DNA from: Akkermansia muciniphila
Lineage (GTDB): Bacteria > Verrucomicrobiota > Verrucomicrobiia > Limisphaerales > UBA9464
Reading direction: 5' to 3'
Length of the DNA: 50,379 nt
NCBI GenBank assembly: GCA_945900455.1
Contig: CAMDJH010000007.1
Span: 1 to 50,379, forward strand
A model generated the notes under the pieces. That model saw only the letters and a list, made by a program, of their open reading frames with translations, did no database searches and was not told the DNA's origin. Made by a program: the position numbers and the translations under genes. This document shows, in pieces, positions 39,101 to 45,966 of the stretch. The stretch's first letter is position 1. The number at the start of each line of letters is the position of its first letter.

Positions 39101-40876
39101 ACTGCCCGGGATGTGATTGGAGGCAAGATGCGTCAACGAAAGGCCATTGAACCAGTCTTCCCAGGCGGTTTCGAATGCCCTGACATGATAAATTGACCAC
39201 TGTTTTGAGTAGCCTGATCGGAGAGGGTGGACCTTTCCCACATCCGTCAGCAGCATACTTAGTAGCGATGCGTCCGAAAGCTCCGGCCCGAGCTGCTGCG
39301 AACCGAATCCAAGGACACTTCCACCGCGATCACTCCTGACCACCAGAAACACTTCCCCCCCGGCCTCGAGGGGAAGTCCCTGGGAAGTGCTCAATATTTC
39401 ATTGCCCCGAAACCGTGCCACCTTTTGCCCAAGCGCAAGATCGAAGACGGCCAACGGTTGGTTGGGGATCGACAATTGCACGGCGTTGCGATGATTCCCC
39501 GACTGGTCCACCCACTCGGCGATACCGGCTCCAGCCTCCGCTCGAATGCCGTCAGCCCCGAGCCAGAGTTGCAATCCGTCCGTCGGGATTAAACTCACGT
39601 CGACCGTGGTCGAGTCCCGACATAGGAGTTCACCCGAACGGGCAAGTCCGCGGACGATCAGGGAGTGGGTGCCGCCCGTTCGCGGCGTCCAGGGCAACAC
39701 TCGGGCCGACCCCGGCCAAATCGCCGACCGTGATCCGTCAACCAAAAGCTCCATCGAAGCGATTTGGCGATATCGATCTTCCAGGCTGATCGCAATGGGG
39801 TTGTCGCGGCCGGGCGCGAGCCCCGTTGCGCCTTGGGGCGAGAGTAAGCGGAGGATGGGCGGCGGCAGATTGCTCGCGACAAGTACAAAGGTGCGCTGTA
39901 CAGCTTGAAACTCGCCCGATCCCACAATATCACCGGCATCATTGATGGCCCTGGCTTCCCGCAGAATCCAGCCGCTCTGGGGATCCACTCGCGTGTTTAG
40001 GTCGATTGCCTCCGCCCCCTGCCAAAGAACAGCTCTCGAGGAACCATCGCCCATCGTCACACTTCCAACGACTTGATGGGAACGATTCAGGGCCGATGCC
40101 CGAGCATTCGTACCGCCGTCGATCGGCGCAAGCCAATGAACGTTCGTCCCGACAAGCTGGAACGGTTGCTCCGCAGTGGAGCTCCGCGCATTTCCCAAAA
40201 CGACGCCCGATTCGTTGATCGCGACCGCCTCGAATAATTCCCATCCGGAGGGGGCGAAGGCATTGAGATCTGTTGCAATCTTGTTCACCCATCGGACGGC
40301 GCGAGCCGTTCCCCCGTCGGCAAGTGTGGCCGTGCCGACGACGACGCCGGAAGAGTTGATTGCGAGGCCGACGCCATCCGTTCCGCCCAACCCCGGCAAG
40401 GTCGACATCACCTCACCCGATATGACAACCGCCTGCGCACCGTCGGTACCGTCGACCGCCCCGACGAGGACTCCGCTCTCATTGAGCCCGAAGCAAGACG
40501 TGCCGCTGGTTCCAATGGGGCGCAACTCCAAGCCCGGCCCGCCGGATAGGGCGATTCGCATTCCATTTTGAACGAAAGTACCGACGAACCTGCCCAGGTC
40601 ATTGATGGCTATAGATATAGGCTGAGCTCCGGGTGGCACCTCGATAAGAGTCACGGAGGCATCTGAGAGGTTAAATAAGAAGATATTTGTGGCCGAATCT
40701 CCGGCCGACACGCCCACGAGGATGCCCTGATTGTTTAAATTTCCCGGACGGGTGGAGAGCCCCGTGACGGCATCGAGATCAATTAAAGCGGTGGCGACGG
40801 CGGCGTTATTAAATAAAATGCTTACATATATCATCCATGCGAGAGTTCTCGCTAGGCAACGCACGCCGGGAAGCAT
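30107..40876 (-). CDS. Giant secreted multidomain polymorphic toxin with C-terminal AHH-type nuclease
   Basis: A single 3589-residue frame with no interruption. Seen in order: a signal peptide (about 1-30); seven HAF-type repeats of the form xINxxGxxVG (about 45-330, e.g. AINDLGRFVG, AINSSGVVVG, AINDAGDIVG); an Ig-like segment (to about 430); seven LamG/ConA-like modules alternating with six fibronectin-III modules (about 433-2500, period about 309 residues); seven thrombospondin-type-3 DxDxDG repeats (about 2502-2677); an unfamiliar region (about 2680-3100); a pre-toxin segment with a hydrophobic GMISEQIVVTVGTAGLAKIG stretch; and an HNH/EndoVII nuclease core at 3468-3537, followed by a helical tail. 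The protein should be exported, bind glycans or other surfaces, and deliver a DNA- or RNA-cleaving domain. No RHS/YD, haemagglutinin, PAAR or T9SS domain is present. The Imm11-like gene overlaps the stop codon. A dyad precedes the gene, but no Shine-Dalgarno is clear. Confidence 0.88.
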   Translation of the reverse strand: MLPGVRCLARTLAWMIYVSILFNNAAVATALIDLDAVTGLSTRPGNLNNQGILVGVSAGDSATNIFLFNLSDASVTLIEVPPGAQPISIAINDLGRFVGTFVQNGMRIALSGGPGLELRPIGTSGTSCFGLNESGVLVGAVDGTDGAQAVVISGEVMSTLPGLGGTDGVGLAINSSGVVVGTATLADGGTARAVRWVNKIATDLNAFAPSGWELFEAVAINESGVVLGNARSSTAEQPFQLVGTNVHWLAPIDGGTNARASALNRSHQVVGSVTMGDGSSRAVLWQGAEAIDLNTRVDPQSGWILREARAINDAGDIVGSGEFQAVQRTFVLVASNLPPPILRLLSPQGATGLAPGRDNPIAISLEDRYRQIASMELLVDGSRSAIWPGSARVLPWTPRTGGTHSLIVRGLARSGELLCRDSTTVDVSLIPTDGLQLWLGADGIRAEAGAGIAEWVDQSGNHRNAVQLSIPNQPLAVFDLALGQKVARFRGNEILSTSQGLPLEAGGEVFLVVRSDRGGSVLGFGSQQLGPELSDASLLSMLLTDVGKVHPLRSGYSKQWSIYHVRAFETAWEDWFNGLSLTHLASNHIPGSVPFVWVGQARYRSPFIGDIGEIIVYNRKLSLLENQVVYDYLNTEARIAPKPDAVAVASAVAIGSSDIVVSWRPPESVSGLPGAFRIERLISDGLWRAIAIVTNEVSFTDRNLLPVTGYHYRVVPCSIAGDGPPSPVVSATTFPAMWANVPVHPAIWLTGETADGLSTGVWPDLSGNGHHGFQAASNRTPTPAVAIHDGIPSALFDGLDDRIEIPGFLTNGAAMEVFALVKSEPGGSLWHLGIGLHNFHFVGLPLAENTGRPDTVYPTDVDLSEFHLYHILARNGEWTAWINGQLIFSDANPTTTFPNPLVLGDNGLGTLPFRGRVADFCVFAPALQPVERELVEQFFLQRSGIDLKPPNPPADTVAEQAGGDAVEVRWKPAESQRSMIFEIQRRTGDGGYECVIVVTNQRVWRDTNVVAGQSYDYRLRAINGAGFSDPSPVAHATVSTLDPVIQRYDPTVWFDSQRSDSIRLGAWLDQSGRRNHAAAESASGSFPIVDLGDASRAVAFLGTNLMQVPLREPMSVAEAFVILESDSGQNEWRMGSRSVPPLYQQPIGNSRIQESFGIERPVFATSQITDITQRHIYNVSCGWNSYGIWLNGVSQYFTTAARVWGETGLALGHGSRGDPFPFRGRILEVLVFSRSFSDAERLTLARHLMAKHQIVPDVPAPQNVMSIATKTSEVQLFWTEWPVSGRVQTLVERSVDDRPYADLAMVTDEGRYVDTSVEAGRRYRYRVRFATDVGIGSPSVESSVAVPVSTEYLPPAAPKLWLVGESAGSLRSASARWIDVSGNERHARFDRQYVEPRWNTFSGERPPAPGFDWLGIIVPDLNLGLLQAEAWMVLRGPGIRTTQHGLAWQFGSSRAGSHYDAATGVLEDFGSSTRWAALPPNPAFNQWGIYGVHSSTLESGILFNGSPVAHGPGSFQGIVGSRSIGGLMDVAEVLVYDRTLDGAERARLQHYLNARHFLFKWPEIPASISGLPVGTNHVRIRWSPVESLTKIGYRLERQLGSNSWTWVGSYDGVQPVEDTVSAAPGTLVRYRVAATNWIGASAYATSEAVALISPGEVAAVCNPKMWLRAEASDALEPEFWFDRSGNNWHAMQTDPWQRPALVYSTNLHQSVYRFTGDGRFILTPSLTNATEGEVWAVMRATQPGGLWKLGGGMTLYPDPQGQIVESFGRPAAALPIPPPISIDEFHWHHVTASSAGYHSWVNGIEIEALASNRVVWSARPELGVSTVPNDPWGPRDFHFRGEIAEMLFFDRLLSAEEHRAVTSYLNRRYGFIAPASAPTNVLALATTTNQLHVFWNEVTINNTCVYQIERKIPGTPWKLAGFVTNGSEFLDRSISLYTNYSYRIRCDNGFGISPYSSVVSCKSLAAIPVGPPGDPILWLNGENARSLLYGVWLDLSGHENHAIQANRLLRPIAVTNAIHGRKAVQFSGNGEFLHLPPVLSGAAAAESWIVYQPIVGGGLWQMGQEGQSFMPHWGDGLLYDDFASAWARGGIPSAVGATNHRALHVASLSDKWSLWENGVLLSEDPSNQFVAPTDPKLGWNGFRNFASGEPESFFQGAIAEMLVFNHALSDVQRSEIDRYFNNRYGIPNRPVGPTNLWAYSLDSGSVHLVWNSPNAQLSGIYSVERKLGTNAWLPLATVTNIVLFSDRTVAPGLTMSYRVRSVTSTGLSAYSPVAKLKTSSGSKSPPASPRVWLSAAFGGEAVADSGLWPDNSGNATHGRQPFLDRRPTLEIDRTTGVKWIHFDGTNDTIDIPVELNYGLGAEAFVVRRVRQGGGFWFASFGGSYVSPEGSITEGFGSYNRFEGLMSTERLSQPHLFAAASSYELWSCSMNGADLLNVPNEGGFVFPNPITLGTSYDWSDRPYFDGDIAECLIYDRSLGVVERDSVLSYLAQKYGLALHQNTDPGLADPDHDGLSNLDEIYLATNPQNPDADEDGLSDGDEFRLYGTSPFLADTDGDGLSDSDEVRLYGTNPLSTDSNEDGLPDGWEVKFGFVKAKTAPIPANRRQARLAVDPVELGGAHGDADHDGLDNLGEFLARTNPLLPDTDGDGSLDGREVAIGTDPLNPDSDGDGILDGEDYVISAEIIECNSRDLGIVRPPDSMRAPNGKLYTRTTFHGFGATGFSETREAHVTGYGVGTITQDFDPQTGMLSRSETGWWHPLPRAPHGERLITYSSGSSGTLTFFQGRFDPAYIYTEAAVFIILPVAFNFSWFQDYQNENSDHDFMLAAKSQCPASFQGNFSAYPDDEILGMQHLSSDGRYGEFRAAQYRIKFGSPKTDAQHVWWEKFVPDSVDGHNRTPIYTKRSWRGSGTTTDTYVVDPSTMAGQGQGAVTLVFAGTTLNSRDRMAWGELINDEEYWRDKSVRFVNPGTGEDLGTYDSLFGSRPTHTIYDSITNVLSSEEIEAATNPSAVEPFPNPRVIFINSGHDQPLQFYAIFDGYGEIEAQVIDASGNRVETVKRQLIRDEEFASLIDTVDETIHTPPLEWAAVSGHTLPDETIGVSRVDASPLSKRPPRKGSARRLAELGPRPLDERTLTTKAMIPWVQKGVQIPASLGKGFVFGVRDGFRGDIDGAVGIYNLFRNPFHVAGEIKSSFESLTKMTWVQVKQTGANMFHAMMDAAEAAVPFGYDAEDPVANGALAAYIEGYVGGMISEQIVVTVGTAGLAKIGVAGRAGRYLSLIIEKARGGPLQLLIESSTQIFRNGFTRVGARFCKNEAEMRGLQALMRMTDLACPNGAFTVMNHRRAALASLTGCAQVIEIVSEFVRKKGRNKVNIDHLVEDMMVAEELGGFGTQGKAKWFLKRQAELILYLGEEASEEAIAGFQKLYHLFIAKEGNVDDFANWATRFKGDKIAVVESLEAYYAAVERAGDKLPKHHICTNKNRNSKAPNGAGPFTDKFNDLFRGTGINPYADEWIIQVPGHRGPHPDYNKLVYDRLKSVEDKLAASLQNQGQAIERTSLAFKSLLAPALHGELIRIRTELTNPLSELFKSVTK
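30266..30475 (-). other. AHH-type HNH/EndoVII nuclease domain at toxin tip
   Basis: Encodes residues 3468-3537 of the giant protein. The paired histidines in LPKHHICTNKNRNSK, the GPFTDKFNDLFRGTGI helix and the VPGHRGPHPDYNKLVYDRL segment have the order and spacing of AHH/WHH-type nucleases of the HNH/EndoVII superfamily found at polymorphic toxin C-termini. His3471/3472 and the later histidines are the expected catalytic and metal residues; this assignment is from family knowledge. Confidence 0.75.
32840..33373 (-). repeat. Thrombospondin type-3 calcium-binding repeats in giant toxin
   Basis: Residues about 2502-2677 contain seven DxDxDG(L/I)xD units such as DPDHDGLSNLDE, DADEDGLSDGDE, DTDGDGLSDSDE, DSNEDGLPDGWE, DADHDGLDNLGE, DTDGDGSLDGRE and DSDGDGILDGED. 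Units four and five are separated by an insert of about 30 residues rich in Ala, Arg and Pro. The repeats should bind calcium and form a rigid stalk between the lectin-like array and the toxin half. Confidence 0.85.
33374..39580 (-). repeat. Protein-level tandem array of seven LamG/ConA-like and six Fn3 modules
   Basis: Module starts share a W(L/F) core followed by a D-(Q/L/R/V/N)-SGN-x-x-H motif, for example LWLGADG with WVDQSGNHRNA, IWLTGET with WPDLSGNGHHG, and VWLSAAF with WPDNSGNATHG; core tryptophans are at residues 438, 748 and 2292 for modules 1, 2 and 7. Each module ends in a DIAE(C/M)L(I/V)(Y/F)xRxL-type strand and Y-LNxRYG helix. Fn3 modules with PPxxVxVxW-type starts fill the gaps. 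DNA copies are diverged, so this is an old array. Confidence 0.75.
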
Positions 40877-40945
40877 GACGCTACGATTGCGCGACGACTT
40901 AAGGGTCCGTCAAGAGCAATGTGATCAGGCACCGGAATATTTATT

Positions 40946-40960
40946 TTGCATGCGATGCAA
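40946..40960. promoter_or_regulatory. Dyad operator-like site upstream of giant toxin gene
   Basis: TTGCAT-GCG-ATGCAA is a perfect 6-bp inverted repeat with a 3-base spacer, 70 bases upstream of the toxin start in a locally AT-rich stretch. It is a plausible binding site for a repressor or activator; no regulator gene is next to it. Confidence 0.35.
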
Positions 40961-41118
40961 TGGATGTGAAGTTGCTATAAGGCCCTCGCCGAGACCGATG
41001 GTTATTTATAAGGAGAACCACGGGCGGGAGGTACTCACTTTTGACGATGCCAGTCGGTGCCTAAAATGTCTGCGAGCGATTCGACGAATGCCTTCGCTGA
41101 CGCTTCAGCCTGAAAGTG

Positions 41119-41279
41119 TTATTGGCGGTTCGGCTTGGCGCGCTCGGCCAGACAGGCGCGGGTCATGCGCTCGCGCAGGCCACCCTGTTTCACAAAGGCC
41201 TCTTCCAATTGGCGGAGCAGTTGGTCAAGGAGAGCAGGTTCTCGTAGCCGCCGTGGGGAGGTCTGAATCGCTCAGGCAT
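41119..41279 (-). pseudogene. Internally deleted four-helix-bundle protein gene remnant
   Basis: An ATG at 41279 opens MPERFRPPHGGYENLLSL, like the start of four-helix-bundle (23S rRNA IVS-type) suffix-domain proteins, but the frame then breaks. In another frame, LLDQLLRQLEEAFVKQGGLR followed by ERMTRACLAERAKPNRQ and TAA (41119-41121) matches the usual C-terminal end of the same family. The roughly 150-200 residues that should separate these ends are missing, so the gene looks deleted inside and frameshifted. Family recall is by eye. The rest of the 540-base gap between the toxin gene and 41420 holds no other gene; a short minus-strand frame ending at 41302 is unassigned. Confidence 0.5.
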
Positions 41280-41419
41280 GGGCGAATTGGTCACATTAGA
41301 CTTACGAGACCCGTTCTGGGTCGCGGATTTCCTCGATCAAGTCAACAAGCTCCGCCTCGATCGCCTGGACTTCACATCGGCCCTTGGCCTCGGCGTGGTG
41401 GCTTGGTAAACAATTGCCC

Positions 41420-42820
41420 ATGACAGCCCGCCGTTCCCTCCGTACGGACCGCCGCCACTTCCTCCGTCTCGCCGCAGGCGCAGCTGCGTCGGCCAGCTTG
41501 AGCGGAAGAAACCTCCTCCGCGCCCAGGTGGCGGGCGACCGTCCGAGCCGCACCACCGAAGTCACCGTGCTCAATCCGCGCACGCGGGTTCCCGTCGGCC
41601 TCATTATTGATGATTCGACGTGCCTGGTGAACCTGAACCGCTTTGCGATGCCCCAATTTAACGAGGCGTTTGTCGGCGCGACCGAGACGTATCACCGGCC
41701 ATGGCGCGATTGGCCGGTCGAGATCCCCGACACGTTTGTCCGCAAGTTTGGCGAGTGGTGCGCCGGCGCGGGTGTGAAGGGAAAATATAGCATCGTGCCG
41801 TATCCGGCATGTGTCGGCCGGCTGGACCGCATGTTGCCGGGTTGGACACCGCGCGAGTTGAAGGAATCATTGGATATCGTGCGCACGGTGATGATGCCAA
41901 ACTGGGACATCCATCCCGAGATGGTCACGCATACACGGGTGATCGATCTCAAGACGGGCCATCCTTTCACCGAATTATCGCCGAAGTTCATGGAAAACTG
42001 GGAGTGGACCACGGGCCGCAGCGTCGACGAAATCGCCGCGTACCTGGCGTACGCGCTGCGGATTCTCAAGGAAGTCGGCCTGCCGTGCGAAGGCATCACG
42101 ACTCCGGGCGGATTCGGCAACCGCGCCCTACCGCAATTGGCGCAGGCGACGTTTCAATCGGTGCGGGAGGTCTTCGGCGCGGAGATCCCACACTATTTCC
42201 GCCATGCGTACAGCGAAGGCAACCAGAGCGTCGTGCCCCGTGTCGAGTATGCGAGCGGGTTGGACGGACCGGACCCCCGCTGTGTAGTGAGCATTATCGG
42301 CTGCACGGGCGATTGGACCGGCGGTTGGGATTGCATCAATCCCGGTGGTGCGGACAAGTTCATCAGCGAGGATGGTCAGCATGGGCGCATGGTGGACGTG
42401 ATTGCACGGGGGGAGCCGGCGCTGATGCTGGCGCACTGGACCGGCGTCTGGTTCAACGGTTACGAAGTTGGCTTCAACATCTTCAAGCAAGTGGTGAAGC
42501 GGTTGCACGCGCGTTATGACCACCTGTTGTGGATGAAGCTGAGTGAGGTATCGCGGTACTGGGCGGCGCGTGAACTGACCCAGATTGAGCGTAACGGAAC
42601 CGCGGTGCAATTCCGGGCACCCTTTGCGTGTCCCGACTTCACGGTGCGTTTGGGCGTATCCGCAGGCCAACCGCCTCGGCTTCGGTTGAATTCAGAGTTT
42701 ACGGAACTGAAGGAAGTCGCATCGGCACTCAAACTCACGTCCAACAGCTGGTTCCGTGAAGGGGAGAGCGCGATCGTCTGCTTCACTTTGCCGAAGGGAA
42801 CCTCACAGCTCCTCGTGTGA
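41420..42820 (+). CDS. Tat-exported polysaccharide-deacetylase-like protein
   Basis: The ATG at 41420 gives MTARRSLRTDRRHFLRLAAG, a twin-arginine signal, and 466 residues in all. The mature start VPVGLIIDDSTCLVNLNRFA has a strand ending in paired aspartates, as in NodB-like deacetylases. Later KGKYSIVPYPACVGRLDRML, HPEMVTHTRVIDLKTGHPF, GLPCEGITTPGGFGNRALPQ and LMLAHWTGVWFNGYEVGF fit a barrel with conserved His/Trp/Gly positions. I cannot assign a firm family; homologues are often hypothetical in Planctomycetota. A weak 5-bp hairpin follows the stop (42823-42836). It stands alone between the four-helix remnant and gapA. Confidence 0.7.
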   Translation: MTARRSLRTDRRHFLRLAAGAAASASLSGRNLLRAQVAGDRPSRTTEVTVLNPRTRVPVGLIIDDSTCLVNLNRFAMPQFNEAFVGATETYHRPWRDWPVEIPDTFVRKFGEWCAGAGVKGKYSIVPYPACVGRLDRMLPGWTPRELKESLDIVRTVMMPNWDIHPEMVTHTRVIDLKTGHPFTELSPKFMENWEWTTGRSVDEIAAYLAYALRILKEVGLPCEGITTPGGFGNRALPQLAQATFQSVREVFGAEIPHYFRHAYSEGNQSVVPRVEYASGLDGPDPRCVVSIIGCTGDWTGGWDCINPGGADKFISEDGQHGRMVDVIARGEPALMLAHWTGVWFNGYEVGFNIFKQVVKRLHARYDHLLWMKLSEVSRYWAARELTQIERNGTAVQFRAPFACPDFTVRLGVSAGQPPRLRLNSEFTELKEVASALKLTSNSWFREGESAIVCFTLPKGTSQLLV

Positions 42821-42933
42821 AAGACCCATTGGGGTCAGTCAATAGTAATGTGCTTTTTTGCTTTCCTCTCCGGCGGCAAGAAGCGATTGGCTTACGGATC
42901 GGTGTGCGAGGGTATTCCTTCAAAAAAACGCCG

Positions 42934-42961
42934 TTGACCGACCTTCCCGGGGGGCTATTTT
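42934..42961 (+). promoter_or_regulatory. Possible sigma70-type promoter for gapA
   Basis: TTGACC at 42934-42939 and TATTTT at 42956-42961 are separated by 16 bases, leaving about 45 bases to the gapA ATG. A second TTGACC at 42960 has only a weak -10 (CTGAAT). No transcription start is known, so this is only a motif match. Confidence 0.3.
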
Positions 42962-42963
42962 GA

Positions 42964-44067
<1,104 letters not shown>

Positions 44068-44101
44068 GAGAGCCGGGCGCGAAATCTCCGGCCATGCAAC
44101 G

Positions 44102-44133
44102 CGGCGGTCCCGAACAGGACCGCCGTTTTATTT
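44102..44133 (+). terminator. Rho-independent terminator after gapA
   Basis: CGGCGGTCC-CGAACA-GGACCGCCG is a perfect 9-bp stem with a 6-base loop, followed directly by TTTTATTT. It lies 35 bases after the gapA stop codon and faces the convergent bioB gene. On the minus strand there is no T-run, so it serves gapA only. Confidence 0.92.
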
Positions 44134-44188
44134 GTGTCAGCGAAGAGCCGGCCGGCCGAAGATCGGGTTGCAGTCGCTTGTAACCGGG

Positions 44189-45190
44189 TTACGCCGCGAC
44201 CACGGTGTCTCGCGGCTTGAACGGCTCCCGCATGCGCAAACCCAGCGTTTTCAATAACGCGGCGTCGGCATCGTAACTCGGCGATGGAACGGCTTTGGTC
44301 AGCATGAACTCGGTCTCACTGGAGAAGATGGAGTTCGCGCCTGCCAGGAAACACAGGGCCTGTTCCGTTTCTTCAAGGCGCGCCCGGCCCGCGGTCAGCC
44401 GGATGTCGGATCGCGGGAAAACGATTCGGGCCGTGGCGATCATTCGCACCACATCCCAGATGGGCACATCCAGGTTCTCAGCGAGCGGAGTGCCCGGAAC
44501 CCTGGAGAGAATGTTGATCGGCACCGATTCAGGATGCGGGCGAATCTGCGCCAGCGCTTGCAGCATTTTCATCCGGTCATCGACCGTCTCGCCAAGGCCG
44601 ATGATGCCCCCGGAACATACAGTTACCGATGTCTTGCGAACCGTCTGCAGCGTATTCAACCGGTCTTCGTACCGGCGCGAGGTAATGATCGTTTCGTAAA
44701 ACTCGGCGGACGAGTCGACGTTGTGATTGTAGGCGTGCAAGCCAGCGAGCTCGAGCTTGTGTGCCTGATCCTCGGTCAGCATGCCCAGCGTGCAGCAAAC
44801 CTCCATTCCCATGCCGGTGACATCCTTCACCATGTCGAGGACGCGATCGAACTGGGCATTGTCCTTGACCTCGCGCCAAGCGGCGCCGAGACACACTCGG
44901 GAGACTCCGGACGCTTTCGCTCGCGCGGCGATCTCGATCACCTGCTCCTTTTCCATCAATCGCTCGGGCGTCACCCCGGTGGTATAGCGAGACGACTGCG
45001 CGCAGTAAGCGCAGTCCTCAGGGCAGGCCCCGGTCTTGATGGAAATCAGTTTGCAGACCTGCATTTCGAGCGGGTCGTGGTTGGCGCGATGCACGGCGGC
45101 CGCCTGAAAAACGAGGTCCAGCACGGGCGTGTCGTGGATAGACCGCAATTCGGGTAGTGACCAATCGTGACGGATAACGGCGGAATTCAT
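44189..45190 (-). CDS. bioB: Biotin synthase
   Basis: Radical-SAM enzyme that inserts sulfur into dethiobiotin, the last step of biotin synthesis. The radical-SAM cluster motif CxxxCxxC is in [18 protein letters not shown] near residue 55. Other conserved stretches are [64 protein letters not shown] and the [2Fe-2S]-ligating arginine region [13 protein letters not shown], with [12 protein letters not shown] near the end. 333 residues is a normal length. No other bio genes are nearby. It starts 118 bases after the esterase gene stop on the same strand. Confidence 0.96.
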   Translation of the reverse strand: MNSAVIRHDWSLPELRSIHDTPVLDLVFQAAAVHRANHDPLEMQVCKLISIKTGACPEDCAYCAQSSRYTTGVTPERLMEKEQVIEIAARAKASGVSRVCLGAAWREVKDNAQFDRVLDMVKDVTGMGMEVCCTLGMLTEDQAHKLELAGLHAYNHNVDSSAEFYETIITSRRYEDRLNTLQTVRKTSVTVCSGGIIGLGETVDDRMKMLQALAQIRPHPESVPINILSRVPGTPLAENLDVPIWDVVRMIATARIVFPRSDIRLTAGRARLEETEQALCFLAGANSIFSSETEFMLTKAVPSPSYDADAALLKTLGLRMREPFKPRDTVVAA

Positions 45191-45308
45191 ACTGAACTAC
45201 CGGCTGCAAGGCCAGCGGGGGCACACAATGCCGGACCCCTGCCCTCATTGTAAACTCTGGAAGCGGCAACTCTTGACGGAGGGGTGTATCTCGATGTTGT
45301 CGGAATAA

Positions 45309-45953
45309 CTACAGAAGCGAAGGTTTGTCCGCGAGACACGCCCGGAGGAATTCATTGAGATCCGGGAGTTCCCGAGAAAAATCCACGGTGTGCTGTTTGG
45401 GGTACTCACGCCATTTTACGTTAAGGCCGGCTTGCTGAAGAAACCCGATTTGCTTCCGAGTCGGCTCGATGTTGAGCAGGGGATCCTGTGTTCCGTGCGT
45501 GACCAGAATCGGAAGGGAGGGCGCGTGAGGCTTCCATTCCTTGACGAGAGACTCAGGATCATAAACGTAGCCGCTGATACCCACCAAGCCCGCGAGGGGA
45601 CGGACGTACCGCAATCCGGCATCCAGGGTCATCACACATCCCTGGGAAAAACCCAGGAGCACCGTCTGCTCGGACGGAAATCCCGAAGCCCTGGTCTGAT
45701 CGAGCAATTCGTGGAGGAGGGCACGACTGCGGCGGATTCCAACTCCCTGGTCGCCCTCCAAGTCATACCACGAAAAGCCACCGTGATAGTCGTCTGGAGC
45801 ATTCACCAGCAGGGTGTTAAGCCACGGCAACCGGAGTTCAGCCGGCAGCCAATCCCACCCATGCAGGCTATCCCCGAGGCCATGGAGGACGACGACGAGG
45901 CGACGCGACGCGGGGTCTGCGGCAGGCACGAGAAGCGAATGGAGAGTCGGCAT
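45309..45953 (-). CDS. Alpha/beta-hydrolase esterase (phospholipase/carboxylesterase family)
   Basis: A 214-residue cytosolic esterase-like protein without signal peptide. Oxyanion region LVVVLHGLGDSLHGW; nucleophile elbow LLGFSQGCVMTLDAGL (Ser in GFSQG, about residue 120); the acid in ILVTHGTQDPLLNIEP; and the histidine in YPKQHTVDF complete a normal catalytic triad. The family includes YpfH-like and acyl-protein thioesterase-like enzymes. It follows the DUF1501 gene by 13 bases and is likely part of its operon, so it may work on the same unknown substrate. Confidence 0.88.
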   Translation of the reverse strand: MPTLHSLLVPAADPASRRLVVVLHGLGDSLHGWDWLPAELRLPWLNTLLVNAPDDYHGGFSWYDLEGDQGVGIRRSRALLHELLDQTRASGFPSEQTVLLGFSQGCVMTLDAGLRYVRPLAGLVGISGYVYDPESLVKEWKPHAPSLPILVTHGTQDPLLNIEPTRKQIGFLQQAGLNVKWREYPKQHTVDFSRELPDLNEFLRACLADKPSLL

Positions 45954-45966
45954 GGAGAAATCTAAT

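Noticed and set aside
33374-39580. Possible recent DNA duplication or assembly artefact in the LamG/Fn3 array
   Set aside because: Modules are clearly related in protein but diverged in sequence, and the frame is open throughout, so a recent duplication or misassembly is unlikely.
41302-41420. Short minus-strand frame ending in VDLIEEIRDPERVS
   Set aside because: It overlaps the start of the Tat-exported protein gene and could not be linked to a family; possibly part of the decayed region.
45248-45256. BirA-like half-site TTGTAAACT upstream of bioB
   Set aside because: Only one half of the biotin operator is present; no inverted partner at the expected 14-16 base spacing.
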